This document shows, piece after piece, positions 1-5,294 of a DNA stretch of 5,492 nt. Made by a program: the position numbers and the translations under genes. How positions within the stretch are numbered: position 1 is the first letter of the stretch; each line of letters begins with the position of its first letter. Source of the DNA: Actinosomnolentus pattersoniae (SeqCode) (GTDB taxonomy: Bacteria > Actinomycetota > UBA4738); contig JACDCJ010000133.1 of NCBI GenBank assembly GCA_013817655.1, forward strand, positions 1-5,492, written 5' to 3'. The notes beneath the pieces are model-generated. The model did not search any database. It had not been told where the DNA came from and saw only the letters and a list, made by a program, of their open reading frames with translations.

Positions 1-39
1 GTGCTGGGCCAGCGGGTGGTCCACGACGGTCAGCGCCAC
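1..39 (-). CDS. upp: Uracil phosphoribosyltransferase, N-terminal fragment (runs off left edge)
   Basis: Only the first 13 codons are in the window. Read on the minus strand from GTG at 39-37 they give MALTVVDHPLAQH. The VVDHPLxxH block near residue 5 is the characteristic start of uracil phosphoribosyltransferases, and the actinobacterial form I recall also opens with a VHVVDHPLA-type sequence. The enzyme joins uracil to PRPP to make UMP in the cytoplasm. The frame stays open upstream to a TAG at 93-91, but GTG 39-37 is the only ordinary start that gives a family-like N-terminus. There is no Shine-Dalgarno sequence before it, so the message may be leaderless or nearly so. The gene is divergent from the nucleoside-type transporter operon, which supports a salvage role. 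The catalytic and PRPP-binding parts lie outside the window, so the call rests on a short match. Confidence 0.72.
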   Translation of the reverse strand, partial: MALTVVDHPLAQH

Positions 40-44
40 GACGC

Positions 45-55
45 AGGATATGCTA
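45..55 (-). promoter_or_regulatory. Candidate -10 element for upp
   Basis: On the minus strand, TAGCAT (55-50) overlaps TATCCT (50-45). Both fit the TANNNT form of a -10 box. They lie 10 and 5 bases upstream of the GTG at 39-37, so transcription would begin at or within a few bases of the start codon. This agrees with the missing Shine-Dalgarno sequence. No convincing -35 hexamer is seen 16-18 bases further upstream, where the sequence is GC-rich. This is inferred from sequence only. Confidence 0.27.
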
Positions 56-85
56 GCGGCCGCCCTGGGTGACCCGCCTTCCGAG

Positions 86-115
86 TTGACCTACCGGCGG
101 CTGTTCCAGCACAGT
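86..115 (+). promoter_or_regulatory. Candidate promoter of the transporter operon
   Basis: TTGACC at 86-91 matches five of six bases of the sigma-70 -35 consensus. After an 18-base spacer, CACAGT at 110-115 is a weak -10 that keeps the A2, A4 and T6 positions. Transcription would start near 122 and leave a leader of about 80 bases before the ATG at 204. It lies in the only intergenic region of useful size upstream of the operon. The -35 is good and the -10 poor, so this is a candidate only. Confidence 0.3.
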
Positions 116-127
116 ACGGAAAGGCAC

Positions 128-145
128 GGGTCCGAAGGCGGACTC
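128..145 (+). other. Hairpin in the operon leader
   Basis: Bases 128-134 (GGGTCCG) pair with 139-145 (CGGACTC) across an AAGG tetraloop. This makes seven pairs, one of them a G-T wobble. It would lie just downstream of the predicted transcription start. A weaker four-pair GGCC hairpin follows at 155-167. Neither is followed by a T run, and the leader does not resemble a riboswitch class I recognise. It may affect mRNA stability or translation, or be incidental in GC-rich DNA. Confidence 0.3.
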
Positions 146-193
146 CCCATCCGCGGCCCTTCAGGCCCGCCCGAGAGCACGACGGGGTCGGCA

Positions 194-199
194 AGGAGG
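194..199 (+). promoter_or_regulatory. Strong Shine-Dalgarno of the binding-protein gene
   Basis: AGGAGG at 194-199 is a full match to the anti-Shine-Dalgarno core and sits four bases before the ATG at 204. The spacing is slightly short. It is the strongest ribosome binding site in the window, consistent with a binding protein made in excess over its membrane partners. It favours ATG 204 over the in-frame ATG at 228. Confidence 0.8.
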
Positions 200-203
200 A
201 GAT

Positions 204-1295
204 ATGAGGCTGAGGATTCGTTTCGGGATGGCGCTCGTTCTGAGCTTCGCGCTCGTCGCCGCCGCATGCGGTGAGGACGAGGGCACGCCGGGGATGGGCG
301 GCACGCCGGGTGAGGAGCCACCGCGCGTCGGGATGGTGTACGACATCGGCGGTCGGGGCGACCTCTCCTTCAACGACGCGGCCGCCGCCGGTCTCGACAA
401 GTCGACCGCGGACTTCGAGATCCAAGCGGAGGAGCTCGAGCCGAACCAGGGAGGAACCAACCGGGGCGAGTTGCTCCGCCTGCTGGCCGAGCAGGATTTC
501 TCGCTGATCATCGGCGTCGGGTTCCTCTTCGCCCAGGACATCTGCGCCACGGCCCTCGAGTTCCCCGATGTGTCCTTCGCCGACGTGGATGGGTTCATCG
601 ACGCCACGACCTGTGACGGAGCCGAGGATCTGACGGAGGAGTCCAACGTCACGTCGCTGCTGTTCGCCGAGGAGCAGGGCTCGTTCCTGGTCGGAGCCGC
701 CGCGGCGCTCAAGTCCGAGACGGGTCACATCGGTTTCATCGGCGGCGTGGAGATCGACCTGATCAAGAAGTTCCAGGCGGGCTACGAGGCCGGGGCGCGG
801 CAGATCAACCCGGACATCGAGATCGACGTCCAGTACATCAGCCAGCCGCCGGACTTCAGCGGCTTCGGCGATCCGGCCCGTGGACAGGAGATCGCGGCCG
901 GCATGTACGACAACGGGGCCGACGTGGTGTACCACGCCGCGGGCGGCTCGGGGAGCGGGTTGTTCCAGGCGGCCGTCGAGAAGTCCGAGGAGACCGGAAC
1001 CCAGCTCTGGGCGATCGGCGTGGACTCCGACCAGTACCAGTCGGCACCGCCCGAGCAGCAGCCGCACATCCTGACCTCGATGCTGAAGCGTGTGGACGTG
1101 GCGGTCTACGAGACCATCGGGGACTTCGTGGGGGGGAACCTCACCGGCGGGTACAGAACCTTCGATCTGTCCGTGGACGGGGTCGGATACTCGCCCTCCG
1201 GGGGGTTCCTCGACGACGTGACCGACCAGCTCGAGGACCTCAAGCAGCAGATCATCGACGGCGAGATCGAAGTCCCCACCACGCCCGAGGGTTAG
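204..1295 (+). CDS. BMP-family (PnrA-like) nucleoside-type ABC transporter substrate-binding lipoprotein
   Basis: This 363-residue lipoprotein captures the substrate outside the cytoplasmic membrane and delivers it to the two permeases encoded downstream. The N-terminus has a basic MRLRIR stretch, a hydrophobic core and a lipobox LVAAAC with the lipidated Cys at residue 22. An acidic, Gly/Pro-rich linker follows to about residue 40. The mature part carries BMP/PnrA landmarks: DIGGRGDLSFND (47-58), a GG-x-DLIKKFQAG stretch (180-193), HAAGGSGSGLFQAA (244-257), IGVDSDQ (271-277) and TSMLKRVDVAVY (291-302). In this family the early SFN segment and the late VDSD segment line the ligand pocket, and characterised members bind purine or other nucleosides. 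ATG 204 was chosen for its AGGAGG site and because it keeps the basic n-region. Two mature cysteines, 114 and 137, could form a disulfide. The family call is firm; the exact ligand is not determined. Confidence 0.93.
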   Translation: MRLRIRFGMALVLSFALVAAACGEDEGTPGMGGTPGEEPPRVGMVYDIGGRGDLSFNDAAAAGLDKSTADFEIQAEELEPNQGGTNRGELLRLLAEQDFSLIIGVGFLFAQDICATALEFPDVSFADVDGFIDATTCDGAEDLTEESNVTSLLFAEEQGSFLVGAAAALKSETGHIGFIGGVEIDLIKKFQAGYEAGARQINPDIEIDVQYISQPPDFSGFGDPARGQEIAAGMYDNGADVVYHAAGGSGSGLFQAAVEKSEETGTQLWAIGVDSDQYQSAPPEQQPHILTSMLKRVDVAVYETIGDFVGGNLTGGYRTFDLSVDGVGYSPSGGFLDDVTDQLEDLKQQIIDGEIEVPTTPEG

Positions 1296-1316
1296 CGACC
1301 CGGCGGACGCATCCAC

Positions 1317-2855
1317 GTGAGCGACCGGGATCGGGCGCCCACGGTCGAGCTCCGGGGGATCACAAAGCGGTTCCCCGGCGTCGTCGCCAACCAGGACGTC
1401 GACCTTCTCGTCGAATCCGGGGAGATCCACGCCGTCGTGGGCGAGAATGGGGCCGGCAAGTCGACCCTCATGAAGGTCATCTACGGCATGCAGAGGCCCG
1501 ACGAGGGAACGATCCTGATCAACGGCGAGGACGTCCACTTCCGATCTCCCAAGGACGCCATCGAGGCGGGGATCGGGATGGTTCACCAGCACTTCATGCT
1601 GGCCCGCAACCTCACGATCCTGGAGAACGTGATCCTCGGGGCCGAGCCCACGGTGGCGAGCGTGATCCGGTTCTCCGAGGCGAGGGACCGCATCCGCGAG
1701 CTTGCCGGGGGCTACGGGATGGCGCTGGACCCCGACCGGCTTGTGGAGAATCTCGCGGTCGGGGAGCGGCAGCGGGTCGAGATCCTGAAGGTCCTCTACC
1801 GGGGGGCTCGGATCCTCATCCTCGACGAACCGACGGCCGTGCTCGTCCCGCAGGAGGTACAGGGTCTCTTCGCGAGCCTTCGCGGACTGAAGAGACAGGG
1901 CGTGACCGTCATCTTCATCTCCCACAAGCTCGACGAGGTGCTCGAGGTGGCCGACACCATCACGGTGATGCGGGGAGGGCGGACGGTCGCGGCGGTGAAG
2001 CCGGCGGAAGTAACCGCCCACCGGCTCGCCGAGCTGATGGTCGGCAGCGAGCTGCCACGGCCCGAGATCAGGGAGTCCACCGTGACCGAGACGGTCGCGC
2101 TCGCGGTGGAGGGGCTGAGCCTTCGGGGCGACGAGGGGCAGGAGGTGCTTCGCGACGTGAGCTTTCGGATCCATTGCGGCGAGGTGGTCGGGATCGCCGG
2201 GGTCGAGGGCAACGGCCAGTCCGAGCTGATCGAGGCGATCATGGGGATCCGGGCTGTGGAGGGCGGGGTCGTGCGGCTGGGTGAGAGGGACATCACCGCG
2301 TGGAGGACGCGATCGCGCCGGGAATCCGGCATCAGCTACATACCGGAGGACCGCCATTCCCGCGGACTCCTGCTCTCGGCGCCGCTGTGGGAGAACGCCA
2401 TGCTGGGCTACCAAACGCGGCCTCCATTCTCCAAGGGTTTCTGGATCGACCGGCAGGGCGCCCGTGGGCGGACATCGGAGGTCATCGACCACTTCCGGGT
2501 CATGGCGCCGAGCTCTGAGGTTTCGGCCCACGCCCTCTCCGGAGGGAATCAGCAGAAGCTGATCGTGGGCCGCGAGATGACCTCCGGCCCCAAGGTCCTG
2601 ATCGCCGCCCAGCCCACGCGTGGGATCGACGTGGGGGCGCAGGCCGCAGTATGGGAGCAGATCAAGCAGGCCCGCGGCGCGGGCCTGGGGGTCCTGCTGG
2701 TCTCGGCCGACCTCGAGGAGCTGATCGGGCTCTCCGACACGCTGTGGGTGATCTACGGGGGCAGGCTCGTGGCGCACGTCGATCCGAGGACCGTCACGCC
2801 CGAGGAGCTTGGAGGGTTCATGACGGGCGCGGGTGCGGCTGAGGAATCAGCGTGA
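1317..2855 (+). CDS. Double-domain ABC importer ATPase, nucleoside/sugar (YufO/RbsA) type
   Basis: This 512-residue cytoplasmic ATPase has two fused nucleotide-binding domains. Domain 1 has Walker A GENGAGKST (42-50), Q-loop Gln91, signature LAVGERQ (146-152), Walker B ILILDEP (166-172) and H-loop His203. Domain 2 is degenerate, as usual in this family: its Walker A is GVEGNGQS (295-302) with Gln301 in place of Lys, its Walker B reads LIAAQP (428-433) without the Asp/Glu pair, and its H-loop is SAD (463-465). It keeps an intact LSGGNQQK signature (407-414). Domain 1 has Ala147 where the signature Ser normally sits. GTG 1317 is forced as the start because the binding-protein stop (1293-1295) is in the same frame just upstream; a weak GGCGGA site lies at 1302-1307. 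The gap to the previous gene is 21 bases, and the 3' end overlaps the next gene by four. Length and motif order are normal for the family. Confidence 0.95.
   Translation: MSDRDRAPTVELRGITKRFPGVVANQDVDLLVESGEIHAVVGENGAGKSTLMKVIYGMQRPDEGTILINGEDVHFRSPKDAIEAGIGMVHQHFMLARNLTILENVILGAEPTVASVIRFSEARDRIRELAGGYGMALDPDRLVENLAVGERQRVEILKVLYRGARILILDEPTAVLVPQEVQGLFASLRGLKRQGVTVIFISHKLDEVLEVADTITVMRGGRTVAAVKPAEVTAHRLAELMVGSELPRPEIRESTVTETVALAVEGLSLRGDEGQEVLRDVSFRIHCGEVVGIAGVEGNGQSELIEAIMGIRAVEGGVVRLGERDITAWRTRSRRESGISYIPEDRHSRGLLLSAPLWENAMLGYQTRPPFSKGFWIDRQGARGRTSEVIDHFRVMAPSSEVSAHALSGGNQQKLIVGREMTSGPKVLIAAQPTRGIDVGAQAAVWEQIKQARGAGLGVLLVSADLEELIGLSDTLWVIYGGRLVAHVDPRTVTPEELGGFMTGAGAAEESA
2667..2687. repeat. 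Perfect 9-bp inverted repeat inside the ATPase gene
   Basis: CAGGCCCGC (2667-2675) and GCGGGCCTG (2679-2687) are perfect inverted arms around a GGC loop. They lie within codons for residues 451-457 (QARGAGL), just before the degenerate second H-loop. The encoded stretch looks family-normal and no T run follows, so this is probably a by-product of GC-rich coding sequence. It would nevertheless fold stably in mRNA. Confidence 0.6.
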
Positions 2856-3964
2856 CCCTTCGGCGGATCGGACTGGGGATGCTGGCGCCCGCGTCCGCCC
2901 TGATCCTCGCCCTGCTCGTTTCGTCCGCGGCGCTGCTTCTCATCGAGAAGAGCCCGGTGGACGCGTTCAGCTCCATGGCGAGCTACGGGACGACCACCGA
3001 CTCCCTCATCTCCATCGTCAACCGCGCGGTTCCGCTGTTCCTCGCGGGCCTCGCGGTGGCGATCGGCTTCAAGATGAACCTCTTCAACATCGGCGTGGAG
3101 GGACAGTACCGGCTGGCCGCGCTGCTGGCGGCCTCGGTCGGGGCGGCGGTCACCCTGCCCGCTCCGCTGCACATAGCCCTCATCGTGACGGTGGGGGTGG
3201 CGGTCGGGGCCGTGTGGGCCGGCATCCCGGGCGTCCTGAAGGTGACTCGCGGCGTCCACGAGGTGATCTCCACGATCATGATGAACTTCATCGCGACGGG
3301 TATCTCCGCTTATCTCCTGGCCAACTACCTGCGAGCCGAGAACGCCCCGAACGACCTGATCATCAAGACGCCGCCGATCCCGGCGTCCGGCCGGCTCCCG
3401 GCGCTCAACGGACTCTTCGGGCTCACCGACCGACCCGACCTCTTCGGCTTCGTCACGATGGCCGTTCTGGTCGGCCTCGGCTACTACCTGCTGGTCTGGC
3501 GCACGAGGTTCGGCTTCGATCTGCGGGCTTCCGGATTGAACCCCGACGCCGCCAGGGTGAGTGGTGTTCATCCTGGCGGGATGGTAATTCGCACGATGCT
3601 GTTGAGCGGCGGGATCGCCGGGTTGGTGGGGATGTCCGACCTACTGGGCTTCTTTCACCGATACACCCTCGACTTTCCGGTGGGGCTCGGCTTCACGGGC
3701 ATCGCCGTCGCGCTTCTCGGACGGAATCACCCGGCCGGGATCGCGCTTGGCGCTCTTCTGTTCGGCTTCATCGAGCGGTCGGCTCAGATCCTGGACCTGG
3801 AGGACGTTCCCAAGGAGATCATCGTCATCATGCAGGGCGTCATCATCCTCTCGGTCGTCATCGCCTACGAGGTGGTGCGCCGGCTCATCGAGGCGCAGGA
3901 GGTCCGGGCGGCCGCCGAGCGAACGAGGGCCGCGTCACCCGAGGCGACGGGGGTTCCCGCCTGA
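2852..3964 (+). CDS. ABC transporter permease, BPD_transp_2 family (YufP/NupP-like)
   Basis: This 370-residue integral membrane protein forms half of the import channel. Hydrophobic segments occur near residues 10-30, 60-73, 86-104, 107-126, 138-158, 197-215, 247-264, 278-308 (probably two) and 322-341. Family landmarks are FKMNLFNIGVEGQ (73-85), the cytoplasmic coupling region around RASGLNPDAARVSG (225-238), and GFTGIAVALLGRNHPAG (280-296). The C-terminal 25 residues are charged and Ala-rich, hence cytoplasmic. The GTG start at 2852 overlaps the ATPase stop as GTGA, and GAGGA at 2841-2845 gives a Shine-Dalgarno with six-base spacing. These features support translational coupling with the ATPase. 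Codons 237-246 are unusually rich in A/T-ending triplets and coincide with a long hairpin, described separately. Length fits this family of roughly 350-residue permeases. It resembles the downstream permease only distantly, as expected for a heteromeric channel. Confidence 0.93.
   Translation: MTLRRIGLGMLAPASALILALLVSSAALLLIEKSPVDAFSSMASYGTTTDSLISIVNRAVPLFLAGLAVAIGFKMNLFNIGVEGQYRLAALLAASVGAAVTLPAPLHIALIVTVGVAVGAVWAGIPGVLKVTRGVHEVISTIMMNFIATGISAYLLANYLRAENAPNDLIIKTPPIPASGRLPALNGLFGLTDRPDLFGFVTMAVLVGLGYYLLVWRTRFGFDLRASGLNPDAARVSGVHPGGMVIRTMLLSGGIAGLVGMSDLLGFFHRYTLDFPVGLGFTGIAVALLGRNHPAGIALGALLFGFIERSAQILDLEDVPKEIIVIMQGVIILSVVIAYEVVRRLIEAQEVRAAAERTRAASPEATGVPA
3549..3579 (+). repeat. Long intragenic hairpin in the first permease gene
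   Basis: CCGCCAGG (3549-3556) and CCTGGCGG (3572-3579) are perfect 8-bp inverted arms. Pairing continues inward between 3557-3562 (GTGAGT) and 3566-3571 (GTTCAT), with three Watson-Crick pairs and three G-T wobbles. In RNA this gives a stem of up to 14 pairs with a GGT loop. It encodes residues 233-243 in the coupling region of the permease. No T run follows, so it does not look like an intrinsic terminator. Function, if any, is unknown. Confidence 0.6.
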
Positions 3965-5262
3965 TGGTGCTCGCCGAGCCGACGTCCTCCTCGGGTCCGC
4001 TCGTCGAAGCCTCGCGTGGCGGACCGGCCGGTTCCGACAGGACCCGCGTAGCCGTGCTGTTGGTGATCGTCGCCGTGGTGGTCCTTTCGTTCGTCCGAGT
4101 GGCCACGGGCACGATCGGTCTCACGTCCAGCGGGACGTTCGGAGCCGCCCTCCGCCTCGCCGTCCCCATCCTGCTCGCCGGCCTGGGGGCCGTGTACGCG
4201 GAGCGGGCCGGGATCGTCAACATCGGCCTGGAGGGGATGATGATCCTCGGGACGTGGTTCGGCGCGTGGGCGGGCGTGGAGTTCGGCCCGTGGCAGGGGG
4301 CCGCCTTCGGGGTCATCGGCGGTGCGCTCGGCGGACTTCTCCATGCCGTCGCGACGGTGACCTTCGGCATCGACCACGTCGTCTCCGGCGTGGCCATCAA
4401 CATCCTGGCGGCGGGGGTGGCCCGCTTCCTCTCGGTCATCGCGTTCACCGGACAGGGAGGCGGGGCTACGCAATCCCCACAGGTCCAGGGGTCGGTCGGT
4501 TCGTTCAGCGTGCCGTTCCTGGCAGGAGGGCAGATCCTCGGGTGGCAGAGTCCCGACCTCTTCGGATGGCTCGAGCGCCAGCAATGGTTCCTGGTATCCG
4601 ACGTCGGAGCCCTCGTGAAGGGCCTCACGGGCAGCCTGTCCTGGCTCACGGTCATCGCTTTCGTGCTGGTGCCGATCTCCTTCTGGGTGCTCTGGAAGAC
4701 GGCGTTCGGGCTTCGCCTGCGTTCGGTGGGCGAGCACCCCCTCGCCGCCGAGTCCCTCGGCGTGCGCGTGTACCTCATGAAGTACGTCGGTGTCGTCCTG
4801 TCCGGGGGCCTCGCGGGCCTGGGTGGAGCCTTCCTGGTGCTCGAGGCCGCGGGGATCTACCGCGAGGGGCAGACGGCCGGCCGGGGCTTCATCGGACTGG
4901 CCGCGCTGATCTTCGGGAACTGGCGCCCCGGCGGCGTACTGGGGGCCGCGGGGCTATTCGGTTACGCAGACGGCCTGAAGCTGCGCGGAGCCGAGCACGC
5001 GCTGCTGCTCCTCGCGGCCGTGCTGCTCTTCCTCGGGGCGTTGTGGGTGGTCCTACGTCGTCGACAGCGCTGGTCTGCCGCCGTCCTCGTCGGCTCCTCG
5101 GCCGTGTTCCTCTGGTGGTGGGTGGTGACGGACACGGTTCCAAGGGAGTTCGTCTTCTTCCTCCCCCACATCACGACGCTACTGGTGCTGTCGCTCGCAT
5201 CGCAACGCCTGCGCCCCCCCGCGGCCGACGGCGTGCCCTATCGCAAGGGGCAGGCCCTCTAG
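3964..5262 (+). CDS. ABC transporter permease, BPD_transp_2 family (YufQ/NupQ-like) with extended C-terminus
   Basis: This 432-residue protein is the second half of the import channel. An approximately 28-residue Ser/Gly-rich cytoplasmic tail precedes the first membrane segment (29-46). Landmarks are ERAGIVNIGLEGMMILG (80-96), the coupling region around RLRSVGEHPLAAESLGV (251-267), and GRGFIGLAALIFGNWRPGG (306-324). Residues 161-222 form a long polar and aromatic insert between membrane segments. After about residue 342, where Bacillus-type NupQ proteins (about 320 residues) end, roughly 90 more residues follow. They contain hydrophobic stretches near 345-363, 372-388 and 397-412 and end in PPAADGVPYRKG (418-429). 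From memory, this tail is common in actinobacterial homologues. ATG 3964 shares one base with the preceding TGA (TGATG), so translation is probably coupled; only a weak GGGGG at 3949-3953 could act as a ribosome site. The frame is open far upstream, but that is out-of-frame sequence of the first permease. Confidence 0.93.
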   Translation: MVLAEPTSSSGPLVEASRGGPAGSDRTRVAVLLVIVAVVVLSFVRVATGTIGLTSSGTFGAALRLAVPILLAGLGAVYAERAGIVNIGLEGMMILGTWFGAWAGVEFGPWQGAAFGVIGGALGGLLHAVATVTFGIDHVVSGVAINILAAGVARFLSVIAFTGQGGGATQSPQVQGSVGSFSVPFLAGGQILGWQSPDLFGWLERQQWFLVSDVGALVKGLTGSLSWLTVIAFVLVPISFWVLWKTAFGLRLRSVGEHPLAAESLGVRVYLMKYVGVVLSGGLAGLGGAFLVLEAAGIYREGQTAGRGFIGLAALIFGNWRPGGVLGAAGLFGYADGLKLRGAEHALLLLAAVLLFLGALWVVLRRRQRWSAAVLVGSSAVFLWWWVVTDTVPREFVFFLPHITTLLVLSLASQRLRPPAADGVPYRKGQAL

Positions 5263-5263
5263 C

Positions 5264-5294
5264 GAGCCTCCAGGCTCATCCGGGTACTTCCCGG
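5264..5294. terminator. Tandem hairpins at the convergent junction, possible bidirectional terminator
   Basis: GAGCC (5264-5268) pairs with GGCTC (5273-5277) around TCCA. Immediately after it, CCGGG (5280-5284) pairs with CCCGG (5290-5294) around TACTT. The first hairpin starts two bases after the last permease stop and covers part of the kinase stop codon; the second lies within the kinase 3' end. Being symmetrical, they could act on both transcripts. Neither has a T tract on either strand, so they are not canonical intrinsic terminators. Confidence 0.35.

Noticed and set aside
116..203. A riboswitch, for example a purine type, in the operon leader.
   Set aside because: The leader is only about 80 bases and forms simple hairpins. 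I see no junction consensus of a known purine or other riboswitch and no expression platform with a T run.
50..274. A small plus-strand open frame starting in the intergenic region.
   Set aside because: It has no ribosome binding site, runs 70 bases into the binding-protein gene in another frame, and becomes Arg-rich in the overlap.
2190..2715. Possible inactivation of the ATPase because the second domain lacks Walker A Lys, Walker B acids and the His switch.
   Set aside because: A degenerate second domain is the rule in this family of double-domain ATPases; the composite active site (domain 1 Walker A with the domain 2 signature) is intact and the reading frame is unbroken.
30..2777. A 915-codon open frame on the minus strand across the intergenic region, binding-protein gene and most of the ATPase gene.
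   Set aside because: It is codon-aligned with the two sense genes, which share one frame, so it could be interrupted only by sense TTA, CTA or TCA codons, and those are avoided in this high-GC codon usage. Its sequence is low-complexity (rich in R, D, H, P, G) with no recognisable domain.
2833..3963. Upstream in-frame extension of the second permease that would give an 809-residue protein.
   Set aside because: The extension is an out-of-frame reading of the first permease gene and is Arg/Gly/Pro-rich without membrane segments. The true start is ATG 3964, coupled to the preceding TGA.
3865..4778. Two minus-strand open frames of nearly 300 codons opposite the second permease.
   Set aside because: Their composition is that of antisense GC-rich coding sequence, no motifs are visible, and the sense strand encodes a clear membrane protein.
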